In this document: positions 23,412 through 34,022 of the stretch, piece after piece
Layout of the letters: each line of letters opens with the position of its first letter
Numbering within the stretch: the first letter of the stretch is position 1
Origin: Vibrio sp. CDRSL-10 TSBA
GTDB lineage: Bacteria; Pseudomonadota; Gammaproteobacteria; Enterobacterales; Vibrionaceae
Length of the DNA: 64,000 bases
Direction: 5' to 3'
Assembly: GCA_039696685.1 (NCBI GenBank)
Contig: CP155566.1
Span: forward strand, 620,001 to 684,000
The notes under the pieces: generated by a model
What the model saw: the letters and a program-made list of their open reading frames with translations, nothing else
What the model was told of the DNA's origin: nothing
The model's database searches: none
Program-made: the position numbers and the translations under genes

Positions 23412-25757
23412 ATGAAACCGATGAAGAATCTCGCTCAGTATTACGTTGACCTGTTGGTGAAGCTGGGCATTTTACGTTTTTCTATTTTGCTGGCGCTGGC
23501 CCTGGTTGCGCTGGCGGTGGTGGTGCAGGTCGGGATCACCCTGGCTCTGAATGGCTATGTCGACGATATCGACATTGTACGCTCGGTGTTTTTCGGCCTG
23601 CTGATCACGCCATGGGCGGTCTATTTCCTCTCCGTGGTGGTCGATCAACTGGAAGAGTCACGCCAGCGCTTATCTAAACTGGTGTCGAAGCTGAAAGACA
23701 TGCGCTCCCGTGACCAGGAGCTCAATCAGAAGCTGCAGCTGAACATCGTCAAGCTTAACCAGGAGATCGAAGAGCGCATCAAAGCGGAAGAAGCGCGCGA
23801 GATGGCGATGGCTGATCTGGAAAATGAGGTGTTTCAGCGTGAGAAAACTCAGATGGAACTGGCTGAGCGGACCGCGCTGCTGCGCTCGTTCATCGATGCT
23901 TCGCCGGATTTGATCTACTACCGTAACGCCAAAGGCGAATTCTCCGGCTGTAACCGCGCGATGGAAGAGCTGACCGGCAAACGCGAAAGCGATCTGGTCG
24001 GTCTGACGCCGTGGGATGTGTACCGCAAAGAGATCGCCCAGTCGATCGTCGAAACCGACCAGGAAGTGTTCCAGAATAACCGATCGCTGACCTATGAGCA
24101 GTGGCTGGAATACCCGGACGGCCGCAAGAATTACTTCGAGCTGCGTAAAGTGCCGTTTTACAGCAAAGAGGGCCGCCACCTCGGGCTGGTTGGCTTCGGG
24201 CGCGACATCACCGAACGCAAGCGCCATGAAGAATCGCTCGAGAAAGCCAGCCGTGACAAAACCACCTTTATTTCCACCATCAGTCATGAGCTGCGCACCC
24301 CGCTGAACGGTATTGTCGGCCTGAGCCGCATGCTGCTTGATACGCCGCTTGACCCGGATCAGCGCAAGCATATGCAGACCATTAACGTCAGTGCGGTAAC
24401 TCTGGGCAATATCTTTAACGATATCATCGATATGGATAAGTTCGACCGGCGTAAACTGGAGCTGTTCCCGGCGCCGCTCAGCTTTGAAGAGTTCGTGGTT
24501 GAGCTGGAAAGTCTGTCGGCTCTGATGGCGGAGCAGAAAGGACTGCGTTTCGATCTGGAACGTCTCACCGATCTGCCTGCGCTGGTTGAAGTGGATGCGA
24601 CCCGCCTGCGTCAGGTGCTGTGGAACCTGATCAGCAATGCGATGAAGTTTACCAAAGAGGGCGGGGTAGTCATGACCGTCAGCGCCGATATTGAAGATGG
24701 TCAGGCGTACATCGTGATGGACATTGAAGATACCGGCATCGGCATTCCGGAAGCGGAACTGGATAAGATTTTTGCCATGTACTATCAGGTCAAATCCGGC
24801 AAAGACAACCTGCATGCCGTCGGCACCGGTATCGGCCTCGCAGTATCACGTCAGCTGATTAATCTGATGGGCGGTGACATCACGGTCAGCAGCGAAGAGG
24901 GCTTTGGCAGCACCTTTACCGTCAGCATCTGTGTGCCGCTGGCACAAGAGAGTGAGCCGCAGCACAGCCCGGTTGAGCATAAGAGCCTGAATATCTTTAT
25001 GGTCGAAGATATTGAGCTCAACATTACCGTGGCGCGTTCGCTGCTGGAAAGTCTGGGGCATACCGTGTCGGTGGCGATGACCGGCGAAGAGGCCAAACAG
25101 AAATTCGATCCTGCAGCCTTTGATCTCGCCTTCCTGGATATCCAGCTGCCGGACATGACCGGTTTTGACGTTGCCCAGTATTACCGCGCAACTTACCCTC
25201 AGCTGCCGCCGCTGGTGGCACTGACTGCTAATGTGCTGAAAGACAAAGCCGAATATCAGCGCAAAGGCATGGATGAAGCCATCAGTAAGCCATTGTCTGT
25301 GAAGGCGGTGCAAGAAGTCATCAATAAACTGGTTTATCAGCACACGGAAGTTCCCCAGGAGACTAATATGCCGACAGAAGCGCCGCAGGATGGCCATGAT
25401 GAATTGTATAACCGTCTGCTCGATCTGAGTATGCTCGAGTCATATGTTGAGATTGTCGGCCCGCAGCCGGTGCTCGACAGCATTGAGATGTTTGAGCAGA
25501 TGATGCCGGAATACATCGAGATCCTCGACTCCAATATGGTGGCCAAAGATCAGGACGGTATCGTTTCGGAAGCGCACAAGATCAAAGGCGCTGCAGGTTC
25601 CATTGGTCTGAAACACATTCAAAGTGTGGCGCAGAAAGCGCAGTCGCCGGATGCGCCGGCCTGGTGGGAGAACATTGAAGACTGGGTCGATGAAATAAAA
25701 AACGAGTACCTGAATGACATTGAGGTACTAAAACAGTGGTTAGCGCAAAGGAGATAA
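23412..25757 (+). CDS. arcB: Aerobic respiration control sensor histidine kinase ArcB
   Basis: Inner-membrane tripartite sensor kinase that reads the redox state of quinones and phosphorylates ArcA when oxygen is low. Layout: two membrane segments (~22-48 and ~57-78), a coiled linker (~80-150), PAS domain (~155-265), HisKA with H292 in ISHELRTPLNG, HATPase (NLISNAMKFTKEG, EDTGIGIP, GTGIGLAVS), receiver domain with D576 in FLDIQLPDMTG, and HPt domain with H722 in EAHKIKGAAGS. The 781 residues and H292/D576 positions agree with E. coli ArcB. A lipoprotein gene starts one base after its stop. Confidence 0.97.
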   Translation: MKPMKNLAQYYVDLLVKLGILRFSILLALALVALAVVVQVGITLALNGYVDDIDIVRSVFFGLLITPWAVYFLSVVVDQLEESRQRLSKLVSKLKDMRSRDQELNQKLQLNIVKLNQEIEERIKAEEAREMAMADLENEVFQREKTQMELAERTALLRSFIDASPDLIYYRNAKGEFSGCNRAMEELTGKRESDLVGLTPWDVYRKEIAQSIVETDQEVFQNNRSLTYEQWLEYPDGRKNYFELRKVPFYSKEGRHLGLVGFGRDITERKRHEESLEKASRDKTTFISTISHELRTPLNGIVGLSRMLLDTPLDPDQRKHMQTINVSAVTLGNIFNDIIDMDKFDRRKLELFPAPLSFEEFVVELESLSALMAEQKGLRFDLERLTDLPALVEVDATRLRQVLWNLISNAMKFTKEGGVVMTVSADIEDGQAYIVMDIEDTGIGIPEAELDKIFAMYYQVKSGKDNLHAVGTGIGLAVSRQLINLMGGDITVSSEEGFGSTFTVSICVPLAQESEPQHSPVEHKSLNIFMVEDIELNITVARSLLESLGHTVSVAMTGEEAKQKFDPAAFDLAFLDIQLPDMTGFDVAQYYRATYPQLPPLVALTANVLKDKAEYQRKGMDEAISKPLSVKAVQEVINKLVYQHTEVPQETNMPTEAPQDGHDELYNRLLDLSMLESYVEIVGPQPVLDSIEMFEQMMPEYIEILDSNMVAKDQDGIVSEAHKIKGAAGSIGLKHIQSVAQKAQSPDAPAWWENIEDWVDEIKNEYLNDIEVLKQWLAQRR

Positions 25758-25758
25758 C

Positions 25759-26205
25759 ATGAAGAAATGGCTTTTAATGTTGGCGACCTTAGGTTTAGTC
25801 GCCTGTTCGACCCCGAATGTGAACTGGCACCAGGGTAACCTGGCCATGATTGAACAAACGGCGATTCAGCTCGAGAGTAATCTCTGGACCGATCAGATGC
25901 CTAAAGTCGGTGCCGGTGCGCAAAGCCAGAATCTGAACGGGACTTTGCGCCTGGAAACGTCCGATCAACTGCCGGCCGATCTGACGGTCAGTGAGGTGGT
26001 GATTAAACAGGGTGATTCGACGTGGATCATTGACGGTGACATGGTTGAGCTGCGCACTGAGAGTGATAACCGCTGGGAAGTGGTGTTCCAGAGCAGCAGT
26101 GAAGTCAATATCGACCGCAGCGTCAGTGTGGCGCTGGGTCTGAGCGACAGTCAGGGCGAGATCTGGCTGGTGCAGCACAAAGTGAGTATTGATAAAGTTT
26201 ACTAA
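25759..26205 (+). CDS. Predicted lipoprotein of unknown function, coupled to arcB
   Basis: A 148-residue protein with a lipoprotein signal (LLMLATLGLVAC), so it should be anchored by Cys at about residue 16. I do not recognise a domain in the rest, which is rich in polar residues with alternating strands (probably beta). Its ATG lies one base after the arcB stop and its AAGGAG lies inside the arcB end, so it is translated with arcB. Whether it takes part in Arc signalling is unknown. Confidence 0.85.
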   Translation: MKKWLLMLATLGLVACSTPNVNWHQGNLAMIEQTAIQLESNLWTDQMPKVGAGAQSQNLNGTLRLETSDQLPADLTVSEVVIKQGDSTWIIDGDMVELRTESDNRWEVVFQSSSEVNIDRSVSVALGLSDSQGEIWLVQHKVSIDKVY

Positions 26206-26228
26206 GCTTGTCGGTTGGCGTGGCCAAC

Positions 26229-26255
26229 AAAAAAGCCTCTGCGCGGGCAGAGGCT
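26229..26255 (-). terminator. Terminator after arcA (also between convergent genes)
   Basis: Stem AGCCTCTGC / GCAGAGGCT with a 4-base loop; on the minus strand it is followed by six T. It separates arcA from the convergent lipoprotein gene. Confidence 0.92.
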
Positions 26256-26314
26256 TAGACAATTTGTTGCGTTATGGTGGCTGAGAAGATTATCGACTCA
26301 GTCAGGCTGGACGC

Positions 26315-27031
26315 TTACTCTTCCAGATCACCACAGAAGCGGTAACCTTCGCCGTGGATAGTGGCGATGATTTCCGGCGTACCGGTTACCGATTCGAAGT
26401 GTTTACGAATGCGGCGGATGGTCACGTCGACCGTACGGTCATGTGGTTTCAGCTCACGACCGGTCATTTTCTTCAGCAGATCGGCACGAGTCTGGATCTT
26501 GCCCGGGTTTTCACAGAAGTGCAGCAGGGCACGGAATTCTGAACGTGGCAGCTTGTAGCTGTCGCCGTCAGGATTGATCAGTGAACGGCTGTTGATGTCG
26601 AGAACCCAACCGTTGAATTCGTATTTCTCAACCGAGCGTTTTTCTTCGTGGCTGCTGCTGGCGTTCATAGAGCGGCTTAGCAGGTTACGGGCACGAATAG
26701 TCAGCTCGCGTGGGTTGAACGGTTTAGTGATGTAGTCATCTGCACCGATTTCCAGGCCAAGAATCTTGTCAACTTCATTGTCGCGACCTGTCAGGAACAT
26801 CAGGGCTACATCCGCTTGCTCACGTAGTTCGCGAGCCAGCAGCAGACCATTTTTGCCTGGCAGGTTGATATCCATAATCACCAAATTAATGGCGTTATCG
26901 GTCAGCACATGGTGCATCTCTTCACCGTTACTGGCCTCAAAAACAGCGTAGCCCTCTGCTTCAAAAATACTCTTCAGAGTGTTACGAGTCACCTGCTCGT
27001 CTTCAACGATAAGAATCTGCGGGGTTTGCAT
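26315..27031 (-). CDS. arcA: Redox response regulator ArcA
   Basis: Cytosolic response regulator of 238 residues, phosphorylated by ArcB under low oxygen, repressing aerobic respiration genes. Receiver domain begins [11 protein letters not shown]; phospho-acceptor Asp is in [12 protein letters not shown] (residue ~54); conserved Lys is in ITKPFNPRE (residue ~103). The C-terminal winged helix of the OmpR/PhoB class follows ([15 protein letters not shown]). arcB lies just beyond on the opposite strand, so here the two partner genes are close neighbours, unlike E. coli where they are far apart. Confidence 0.97.
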   Translation of the reverse strand: MQTPQILIVEDEQVTRNTLKSIFEAEGYAVFEASNGEEMHHVLTDNAINLVIMDINLPGKNGLLLARELREQADVALMFLTGRDNEVDKILGLEIGADDYITKPFNPRELTIRARNLLSRSMNASSSHEEKRSVEKYEFNGWVLDINSRSLINPDGDSYKLPRSEFRALLHFCENPGKIQTRADLLKKMTGRELKPHDRTVDVTIRRIRKHFESVTGTPEIIATIHGEGYRFCGDLEE

Positions 27032-27350
27032 TGGCGGTACCTAAACTTGTGAAAAAAATGTGCTAATAGAACTTATTCTAGGCAAAAACATAACATACAA
27101 GTAATTTTATGTTGATAATAAACCAAAGATTTTCGTGATTATGCTGACTTTGGCTGCCCGCCTTCCATGGATAACACTAGCAATTGAGATCCAATATCCC
27201 ACTGGTTCTACTAGTCTTTAAAACGAATTCTATAATGTTAACAGCTTGCTAACAACGGCCTGATGTTAATTCCAACAACTTTGTTGATTTATATCAAGGG
27301 TTGAAATGTAACAGATATGAATAGTAATAACGAGTTGTAAAAAGACGAGA
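27032..27350. other. Divergent region between arcA and the DUF3293 gene
   Basis: About 320 AT-rich bases holding the promoters of arcA (minus) and the DUF3293 gene (plus). I see several AT-rich candidate -10 boxes but cannot choose one. No open frame of note. Confidence 0.5.
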
Positions 27351-27740
27351 ATGAGCACTATCGACCCAAGATTATGGCAGGCTTACCAAAATGTCTGTTT
27401 TTGCTTTGAAAACGAGACGTTATTTGCTTCTTTTGCGGTAATTACCGCATGGAACCCGAAAAGTATTCGGTTGTCAGACAGTGAGAATTGCGTAAATAAT
27501 CTACGTTTACAGCAAACCATAGCCAACTATGATTGGAGTAGAGTCCGGGTCGGCGACCCAAGATTTGAGTGGTTTGAAGACAGTTTTGCCGTAGAGATGC
27601 CTTTAGCTGCGGCGCTGCAGCTGGCCACTGAGTTTGGCCAGAATGCGATTTACTATGTCAGCGACGGCGAGTTGTGGCTGCACGCTTGTGCGCCTCATCA
27701 GGCGTATTGCCTGGGCCAGCTGCGCGATAAGTTATCTTAA
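27351..27740 (+). CDS. DUF3293 domain protein
   Basis: A 129-residue cytosolic protein matching the DUF3293 pattern as I know it: N-terminal [14 protein letters not shown], central [22 protein letters not shown] and a C-terminal region with [17 protein letters not shown]. The family has no known function. It lies upstream of rraA on the same strand, with a spacer of about 90 bases filled by short repeats, so the two may form a transcript. Confidence 0.85.
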   Translation: MSTIDPRLWQAYQNVCFCFENETLFASFAVITAWNPKSIRLSDSENCVNNLRLQQTIANYDWSRVRVGDPRFEWFEDSFAVEMPLAAALQLATEFGQNAIYYVSDGELWLHACAPHQAYCLGQLRDKLS

Positions 27741-27812
27741 GACTAATAGCCTTAAGACAAATAGCCATAAGAGACATAATCTTAAGACAAATAACCATAA
27801 TAAGCCCAACAA
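27738..27812 (+). repeat. Short degenerate repeats between the DUF3293 gene and rraA
   Basis: The spacer is built of variants of CTTAAGACAAATAGCCATAA (CTTAAGACTAATAGC, CTTAAGACAAATAGC, CTTAAGACAAATAACC), about three and a half copies with a broken period. In one frame they would encode the recurring LKTN(S). The true rraA start is downstream, so the repeats are most likely untranslated leader. Confidence 0.65.
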
Positions 27813-27828
27813 GAATCATGGAGGAATG

Positions 27829-28320
27829 ATGAGAGATATAACACCGGATATTTGTGATAAATACCAATCCAAGGTCACGCTGCTTGAGTTGCCACTGCAA
27901 AACTTTGGCATGCGCAGTGCGTTCTGGGGCGAGATTGTCACTGTACGTTGCTACCATGATAATTCTAAAGTCAAAGAAGTACTGAGCCGTAACGGTAAGG
28001 GCAAAGTGCTGGTGGTTGATGGCCACGGTTCGTGCCGCAAAGCGCTGATGGGCGATCAGATTGCCATCAGTGCGATTGAAAATGAATGGGAAGGGGTGAT
28101 CATCAATGGTGCGGTGCGTGATGTGGTGACCATGTCGCAGATCGATTTAGGGATTAAAGCGCTGGCCGCCTGTCCTTTCAAAACCGAGAAACGCGGTGCC
28201 GGAGATATCAACGTCAGCCTCAATATCCACAATCAGATGATTCATCCGGGCGATTACATTTATGCTGACTGGAACGGAGTGCTGATCTCCCAGCACGAAC
28301 TGGATTTAAGCGCTCTTTAA
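27829..28320 (+). CDS. rraA: RraA family protein (RNase E activity regulator / aldolase-fold)
   Basis: Trimeric protein of the RraA family. In E. coli RraA binds RNase E and slows mRNA decay; relatives act as 4-hydroxy-4-methyl-2-oxoglutarate aldolases. The chain of about 163 residues shows the family blocks [45 protein letters not shown]. Two adjacent in-frame ATG codons (27826, 27829) follow GGAGG at 27820-27824; the second has the better spacing. An open frame extends upstream to 27634 but overlaps the DUF3293 gene and is not needed. Confidence 0.92.
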   Translation: MRDITPDICDKYQSKVTLLELPLQNFGMRSAFWGEIVTVRCYHDNSKVKEVLSRNGKGKVLVVDGHGSCRKALMGDQIAISAIENEWEGVIINGAVRDVVTMSQIDLGIKALAACPFKTEKRGAGDINVSLNIHNQMIHPGDYIYADWNGVLISQHELDLSAL

Positions 28321-28332
28321 GCCTGATTGGCG

Positions 28333-28797
28333 TCAGAAGCGAAAGCCGATGCCGACCTCAATACCTTGCTGCCACTGCTGATAATCCAGTGTGGCACGCA
28401 GGTCGAGGTTGTCTGACAGACGTAGGCTGCTGGAGAGTTCGGCTGAAAGGGAGTCATTGCCTTTCTTGTTATCATCATCACTGCGGTTGAGGGAGTAAAC
28501 GGTACTTTTCACCGATACCCGCTCGGTCAGTTGATAACGCACGCCGCTGAGAAAACCATTTTCTCCGCCGTTAATTGAAGAATTGACCCGGGCGCCGACA
28601 TACAGGTCGACGTCGCGAAAAATGTTGTACATGTAGCCACCATCAATCACCCAGCTGTCAAAGCCCTGGTTGTCCTGTTCGGTGGTGAAAAACATGTTGT
28701 GTGGTGAGGTGACCTGCTGCGATGGCAGGGAGGGAAGGGTGACGGCTTGCGCAGACACGGCGAAGGCGAGGCACAATATGCCGAGAATGACTTTCAT
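28333..28797 (-). CDS. Small outer-membrane-like beta protein of unknown function
   Basis: A 154-residue exported protein: signal peptide MKVILGILCLAFAVSAQA, then alternating polar/hydrophobic strands ending in the C-terminal GIGFRF, with the terminal Phe typical of proteins inserted by the BAM complex. An open frame extends upstream to 28860, but the ATG at 28797 is preceded by AAGGAGGG and begins the signal peptide. It is convergent with rraA (12 bases apart). Short for a barrel (about eight strands at most). Function unknown. Confidence 0.85.
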   Translation of the reverse strand: MKVILGILCLAFAVSAQAVTLPSLPSQQVTSPHNMFFTTEQDNQGFDSWVIDGGYMYNIFRDVDLYVGARVNSSINGGENGFLSGVRYQLTERVSVKSTVYSLNRSDDDNKKGNDSLSAELSSSLRLSDNLDLRATLDYQQWQQGIEVGIGFRF

Positions 28798-29011
28798 TCG
28801 TCCCTCCTTATAATTTTTATCGTTGTCTGCTGTCCACTGCACTGCGTTTAAGTAAAGCACAAAATCGGCGGGGCTGCCGAAGAAATAATCTGATTCTGAA
28901 TCATCAACCTAGCGTCTGCCCGCCCGGGCCATAAAGCAGTCATATGAATCATGATGATTTAAAGCTTTAGGCGATAATTTTGAAAAAGAGGCCAAAAAAT
29001 CAAATTTTTCG

Positions 29012-29040
29012 TTGACTCTTTAAGCAAAAATAGGTTAAAC
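29012..29040 (+). promoter_or_regulatory. Candidate promoter of the threonine operon
   Basis: TTGACT (29012-29017) and TTAAAC (29035-29040) are 17 bases apart, about 40 bases upstream of the leader peptide. The -35 is good, the -10 moderate. Confidence 0.55.
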
Positions 29041-29079
29041 GTAAGGGAACGCAAACACACGACTTACGCAAGAATTCAT

Positions 29080-29157
29080 ATGTTTACTAACAGCCTAGTA
29101 GTAATGACCACCACCATTATTATTACCGACATTACGCATGTTGGGGCAGGCTGCTGA
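29080..29157 (+). CDS. thrL: thr operon leader peptide
   Basis: A 25-residue open frame whose middle is packed with the regulatory amino acids: [11 protein letters not shown] after the second Met. As in the E. coli thr leader, stalling at Thr and Ile codons when these amino acids are scarce would prevent the downstream hairpin from forming and let RNA polymerase reach thrA. The leader stops 14 bases before the attenuator stem. An internal ATG at 29104 could also serve as start. Too short to be found by length alone; position and codon content support it. Confidence 0.9.
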   Translation: MFTNSLVVMTTTIIITDITHVGAGC

Positions 29158-29171
29158 GCGTAAAATTTTCG

Positions 29172-29210
29172 AAAAAAGGCCTGTACCCCAACCGGTACAG
29201 GCCTTTTTTT
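29172..29210 (+). terminator. Attenuator terminator of the thr operon
   Basis: Stem A6-GGCCTGTACC (29172-29187) pairs with GGTACAGGCC-T6 (29194-29209) around a 6-base loop, ending in seven T. It lies between thrL and thrA, so it acts as the regulated stop of the operon. Confidence 0.93.
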
Positions 29211-29242
29211 ATACCAGTTTTTTACAATATTCGGAGGAAGGG

Positions 29243-31703
29243 ATGCGAGTATTAAAGTTTGGAGGTTCATCGTTAGCTGATGCTGACCGTTTTTTGAGAG
29301 CGGCCGATATCATTGCCAACAATGCACAACAAGAAGAAGTGGCAGTGGTACTTTCAGCACCGGGTAAAACCACCAACAAGCTGGTGGCAGTGATTGAAAA
29401 TGCACTGCGCAACGGCGAAGCTGAACTCCAGGTCGCAGAACTGGAAACGTCATTTCATGAGCTGTTTGAAGCGATTAAAGCGGTATTACCGAATATCGAT
29501 GGCAAAGACTTCGAGCAGCAGGTCAGCACAGCCATGGCGCAACTGCGTCAGTATGTGCACGGTATGAGCCTGCTCGGCACTTGCCCAGATTACGTTAATG
29601 CCCGCATCATCAGTAAAGGTGAGCGCATTTCTATCCAGCTGATGAAAGCGGTGATGGAAGCGAAGGGCCTGGCCGCCAACCTGATTGACCCGGTGCAGTA
29701 CCTGCTGGCGAAAGGGGATTACCTGGAAGCCATGGTGGATGTTGATGCTTCCACTCAGCGCTTTAAGCAGAACCCGCTCCCGGCCAACCACGTAAACATC
29801 ATGCCTGGCTTTACTGCCGGTAATAAAAAAGGTGAGTTGGTGTGTCTGGGCCGCAACGGTTCTGACTACTCGGCGGCGGTACTAGCGGCTTGTCTGCGTG
29901 CTGATTGCTGTGAAATCTGGACCGATGTCGACGGTGTTTACAACTGTGACCCGCGTCTGGTCGACGATGCACGTCTGCTCAAATCACTCAGCTACCAGGA
30001 AGCGATGGAATTGTCTTACTTCGGTGCGTCCGTTCTGCACCCGAAAACCATCGCTCCGATTGCCCAGTTCCATATCCCTTGTCTGATCAAAAACAGCTTT
30101 AACCCGCAAGGTCCGGGCACGCTGATTGGCCAGGATACCGGTGAAGACAAGCTGGCAATTAAAGGCATCACTACCCTTAACGATCTGACCATGGTCAACG
30201 TCTCCGGTCCGGGAATGAAGGGCATGGTTGGCATGGCGAGCCGCGTGTTCGGCGCTATGTCTGCTGCGGGTGTGTCGATTGTGCTGATCACTCAGTCTTC
30301 TTCTGAGTACAGCATCAGCTTCTGTATTGAAGCGCAGCACAAAGCGCTGGCCCAACAGGCGCTGGCCGAGTCGTTCGAGCTGGAACTGAAAGATGGCCTG
30401 CTTGAGCCGGTTGAGTTTATCGATGACCTGTCGATCATCACGCTGGTGGGTGATGGCATGCGCACGACGCGCGGTGTGGCGTCACAATTCTTCGCTTCAC
30501 TGACTGAAGCGCACGTCAACATCGTGGCGATTGCCCAGGGCTCGTCTGAGCGTGCGATCTCGGCGGTGATCCCGGAAGATAAAGTGTCGCTGGCAATCAA
30601 ATCGTGCCACGAAAACCTGTTCAACTCGAAACACTTCCTCGATGTGTTTGTGGTCGGTGTCGGCGGTGTCGGCGGCGAACTGGTCGATCAGATCCATCGT
30701 CAGCAAGCCAAACTGGCCGATAAAGGCATCGTGATCCGCGTGTGCGGTCTGGCTAACAGCAAAGGCCTGCTGCTGGACAGTGAAGGTCTGCCGCTGGATC
30801 ATTGGCGTGACCGCATGACAGATGCATCGGAAGAGTTCTCACTGGCGCGTCTGATTGCCCTGGTGCAACGCAACCACATCATTAACCCGGTGCTGGTGGA
30901 CTGTACGTCAAGCGATGAGATTGCCAGCCAGTATGCTGACTTCCTGTCGGCCGGTTTCCACGTGGTGACACCGAACAAGAAAGCCAATACGGCCAGCATG
31001 GCGTACTACCATCAACTGCGTGAAGTGGCGCGCCACTCACGTCGTAAACTGATGTACGAGACCACAGTGGGTGCCGGTCTGCCGGTCATTGAAAACCTGC
31101 AAAACCTGATTGCGGCCGGTGACGAACTGGAGAAATTCAACGGTATTCTGTCTGGTTCTCTGTCGTTTATCTTCGGTAAACTCGATGAAGGGCTTTCTTT
31201 CAGTGAAGCCACCACAGTCGCCAAAGAGAAAGGTTTTACTGAGCCGGATCCGCGTGATGACCTGTCCGGTATGGATGTGGCGCGTAAGCTGCTGATCCTG
31301 GCGCGTGAAGCGGGCATGGTTCTGGAGCTGGCGGATGTTAACGTCGAGCAGGCTCTGCCACCGGGCTTTGATGCTTCAGGCAGTGTGGAAGATTTTATGG
31401 CACGTCTGCCGCAGGCGGATGCGTACTTCAAGTCGCTGTGTGATGAAGCGGCTAAAGAGGGCAAAGTGCTGCGTTACGTCGGTGAGATCAGCGAAGGCAA
31501 GTGTCACGTTCGTATTGCGGTTGCCGATGAAAACGATCCAATGTTTAAGATCAAGGATGGCGAGAAACGCGCTGGCATTCTACAGCCGTTACTATCAACC
31601 AATTCCTCTGGTACTGCGCGGCTACGGCGCGGGTACCGAAGTAACTGCCGCCGGTGTATTTGCCGATGTGATGCGTACTTTAGGCTGGAAATTAGGGGTT
31701 TAA
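29243..31703 (+). CDS. thrA: Bifunctional aspartokinase I / homoserine dehydrogenase I (one-base frameshift)
   Basis: Catalyses the first and third steps of threonine synthesis from aspartate. N-terminal aspartokinase ([16 protein letters not shown]), two ACT-type regulatory segments ([32 protein letters not shown]), and C-terminal homoserine dehydrogenase ([32 protein letters not shown]). At 31564-31568 the sequence reads GAGAAACGCG for expected GAGAACGCG; without the extra A the C-terminus is [17 protein letters not shown] and the protein is 819 residues, as in E. coli. ATG at 29243 follows GGAGG. Expression is set by the leader/attenuator just upstream. Confidence 0.95.
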
Positions 31704-31706
31704 TCA

Positions 31707-32678
31707 ATGAGTTCAAGTGATATGAGTGTCGTCGTTTATGCTCCGGCATCGATTGGTAATGTCAGTGTCGGTTTTGATGTGCTGGGGGCCGCAGTGTCCC
31801 CGGTGGACGGCACTCTGCTCGGCGACCGTGTGATGGTCAAAGCGGGCAGCGAAGCGTTTACTCTGCACACGGCAGGTAACTTTGTGTCTAAATTGCCGAT
31901 CGATCCGAAAGAGAATATCGTTTACGACTGCTGGACTGTGTTTGCCCGTGAACTGGACAAAAAGCACATTGCACTCAAACCGCTCGAAATGACACTGGAA
32001 AAGAACATGCCGATCGGGTCTGGTCTGGGTTCCAGTGCCTGTTCTATCGTGGCCGCGCTTGATGCGCTGAACCGTTTTCACGGTCAGCCGCTGAATGAAA
32101 CTGAGCTGCTGGCGCTGATGGGTGAAATGGAAGGTAAAATTTCCGGCGGTATCCACTATGACAATGTGGCGCCATGCTATCTGGGCGGCGTGCAGCTGAT
32201 GCTGGAAGAGCTGGGTATCATCAGCCAGGAAGTGCCGTGTTTTGATGACTGGTACTGGGTGATGGCGTATCCCGGCATTAAGGTCTCCACGGCCGAAGCG
32301 CGCGCGATTCTGCCGGCGCAGTATCGCCGTCAGGATATTATTGCTCATGGCCGTTATCTGGCCGGCTTTATTCACGCTTGCCATACCGGTCAGCCTGAAC
32401 TGGCGGCAAAAATGATCAAAGACGTGATCGCAGAGCCGTATCGTGAGAAACTGCTGCCTGGCTTTGCGCAGGCGCGTCAATACGCGACCTCTGCAGGCGC
32501 TCTGGCTACCGGTATCTCGGGCAGCGGCCCGACACTGTTTAGTGTCTGTAAAGATAAAGAAGTGGCCGAGCGTGTTGCGCGTTGGCTGGAACAAAATTAC
32601 GTCCAAAATGAAGAAGGATTCGTGCATGTTTGTCGTCTCGACAAGCAGGGTTCGAAAGTGACAGGAAGTGAGCTATGA
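31707..32678 (+). CDS. thrB: Homoserine kinase
   Basis: GHMP-family kinase that phosphorylates homoserine, the fourth step to threonine. The ATP loop is [17 protein letters not shown] near residue 95; the N-terminus [17 protein letters not shown] and [10 protein letters not shown] near residue 270 are family blocks. The 323-residue start at 31707 has AGGGG 8 bases upstream; an internal ATG at 31722 lacks a ribosome site. It begins 3 bases after thrA and overlaps the thrC start (ATGA), so the three genes are translationally coupled. The frame is intact. Confidence 0.96.
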   Translation: MSSSDMSVVVYAPASIGNVSVGFDVLGAAVSPVDGTLLGDRVMVKAGSEAFTLHTAGNFVSKLPIDPKENIVYDCWTVFARELDKKHIALKPLEMTLEKNMPIGSGLGSSACSIVAALDALNRFHGQPLNETELLALMGEMEGKISGGIHYDNVAPCYLGGVQLMLEELGIISQEVPCFDDWYWVMAYPGIKVSTAEARAILPAQYRRQDIIAHGRYLAGFIHACHTGQPELAAKMIKDVIAEPYREKLLPGFAQARQYATSAGALATGISGSGPTLFSVCKDKEVAERVARWLEQNYVQNEEGFVHVCRLDKQGSKVTGSEL

Positions 32679-33960
32679 AGCTTTACAATATAAAAGAAAA
32701 TGATGAACAAGTTTCCTTTGGCCAAGCCGTGCGCCAAGGGTTAGGCCGTAACCAGGGCCTGTTTTTCCCGTCGGAAACTGCCTAAGTTTGATGATATCGA
32801 TGCACTGCTGGCAGAAGACTTTGTCGCTCGCAGCACCAAAATTCTGTCGGCACTGATTGGTGACGAACTGGCAGAAGATCAGGTCAATGCTATGGTCGAT
32901 GCGGCATTCCAGTTCCCGGCACCAATTAAGTCGGTCAAAGACGGAGTGTACGCACTGGAGCTGTTTCATGGCCCGACACTGGCGTTCAAAGACTTCGGTG
33001 GTCGCTTTATGGCGCAATCACTGGCAGCAGTCTCTGACGGCGGTAAGATCACCATCCTGACCGCAACTTCCGGTGATACCGGCGCAGCCGTTGCGCACGC
33101 GTTTTACGGTATGGAAGACATCAATGTCGTGATCCTGTACCCGAAAGGCAAGATCAGCCCGCTGCAGGAAAAACTGTTCTGTACCCTGGGTAAGAATATC
33201 CATACTGTAGCGATCAACGGTGACTTCGATGCCTGTCAGGCATTGGTGAAAAAAGCCTTTGATGATGCTGAGCTGCGTAAACAGATCGGTCTGAACTCGG
33301 CAAACTCAATCAACATCAGTCGTCTGATGGCGCAGATCTGCTACTACTTCGAAGCAGCGGCGCAGCTGAGCAAAGCAGAGCGTGAAAACCTGGTTATCTC
33401 GGTACCAAGCGGTAACTTTGGTAACCTGACTGCCGGCCTGCTGGCCAAAGCACTGGGTCTGCCAATCAAGCGCTTTATCGCGGCAACGAATGCCAATGAT
33501 ACTGTGCCGCGTTACCTGGAAACCGGTAAATGGGATCCGAAGCCGACGGTTGCGACTACCTCAAACGCGATGGACGTCAGCCAGCCAAACAACTGGCCGC
33601 GCATCGAAGAGTTGTGCCGCCTGAAAGACTGGGGTCTGGAAACTCTGGGTAAAGGCGCAGTGCTGGATAACGAAAGTGCTGAATCGGTTAAAGAGCTGCA
33701 CGCACTGGGTTACCTGTGTGAGCCACACGGTGCAATCGCTTACCGCGTGCTGAATGAACAGCTGCAACCGGGTGAAACTGGCCTGTTTCCTGTGTACTGC
33801 GCATCCGGCGAAATTCAAAGAAGTGGTGGATGATATTCTGCAGTCAGATATCGAACTGCCGGCGCCTCTGGCCAAGCATGCAGCGATGGAGCTGCTGTCG
33901 GTGGATCTGGATAATGATTTCGACGCGCTGAAATCGCTGCTGGTTAACGTACAGCCTTAA
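32675..33960 (+). CDS. thrC: Threonine synthase (two one-base frameshifts)
   Basis: Pyridoxal-phosphate enzyme that converts phosphohomoserine to threonine. The PLP lysine is in [15 protein letters not shown]; other family blocks are [17 protein letters not shown] and [16 protein letters not shown]. Two frameshifts: at 32774-32778 (TCGGAAACTGCC for TCGGAACTGCC, restoring [16 protein letters not shown]) and at 33785-33789 (CTGTTTCCTG for CTGTTCCTG, restoring [16 protein letters not shown]). Repaired length is 427 residues, as expected. ATG at 32675 overlaps the thrB stop. Both breaks carry the shared GAAC/GTTC signature. Confidence 0.94.
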
Positions 33961-34022
33961 GCGGCCGACGTTGAGCGACGGTGTGTTCCGTGTGAACAAT
34001 CTGTCGTTGTGTCACAGTAAAT

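Noticed and set aside
27634..27828. Longer rraA with an N-terminal LKTNS-repeat extension
   Set aside because: It would overlap the DUF3293 gene, and a good ribosome site directly precedes the family-type start at 27829.
29076..29270. Minus-strand frame across the thr leader
   Set aside because: It is the complement of the leader peptide and attenuator and has no support of its own.
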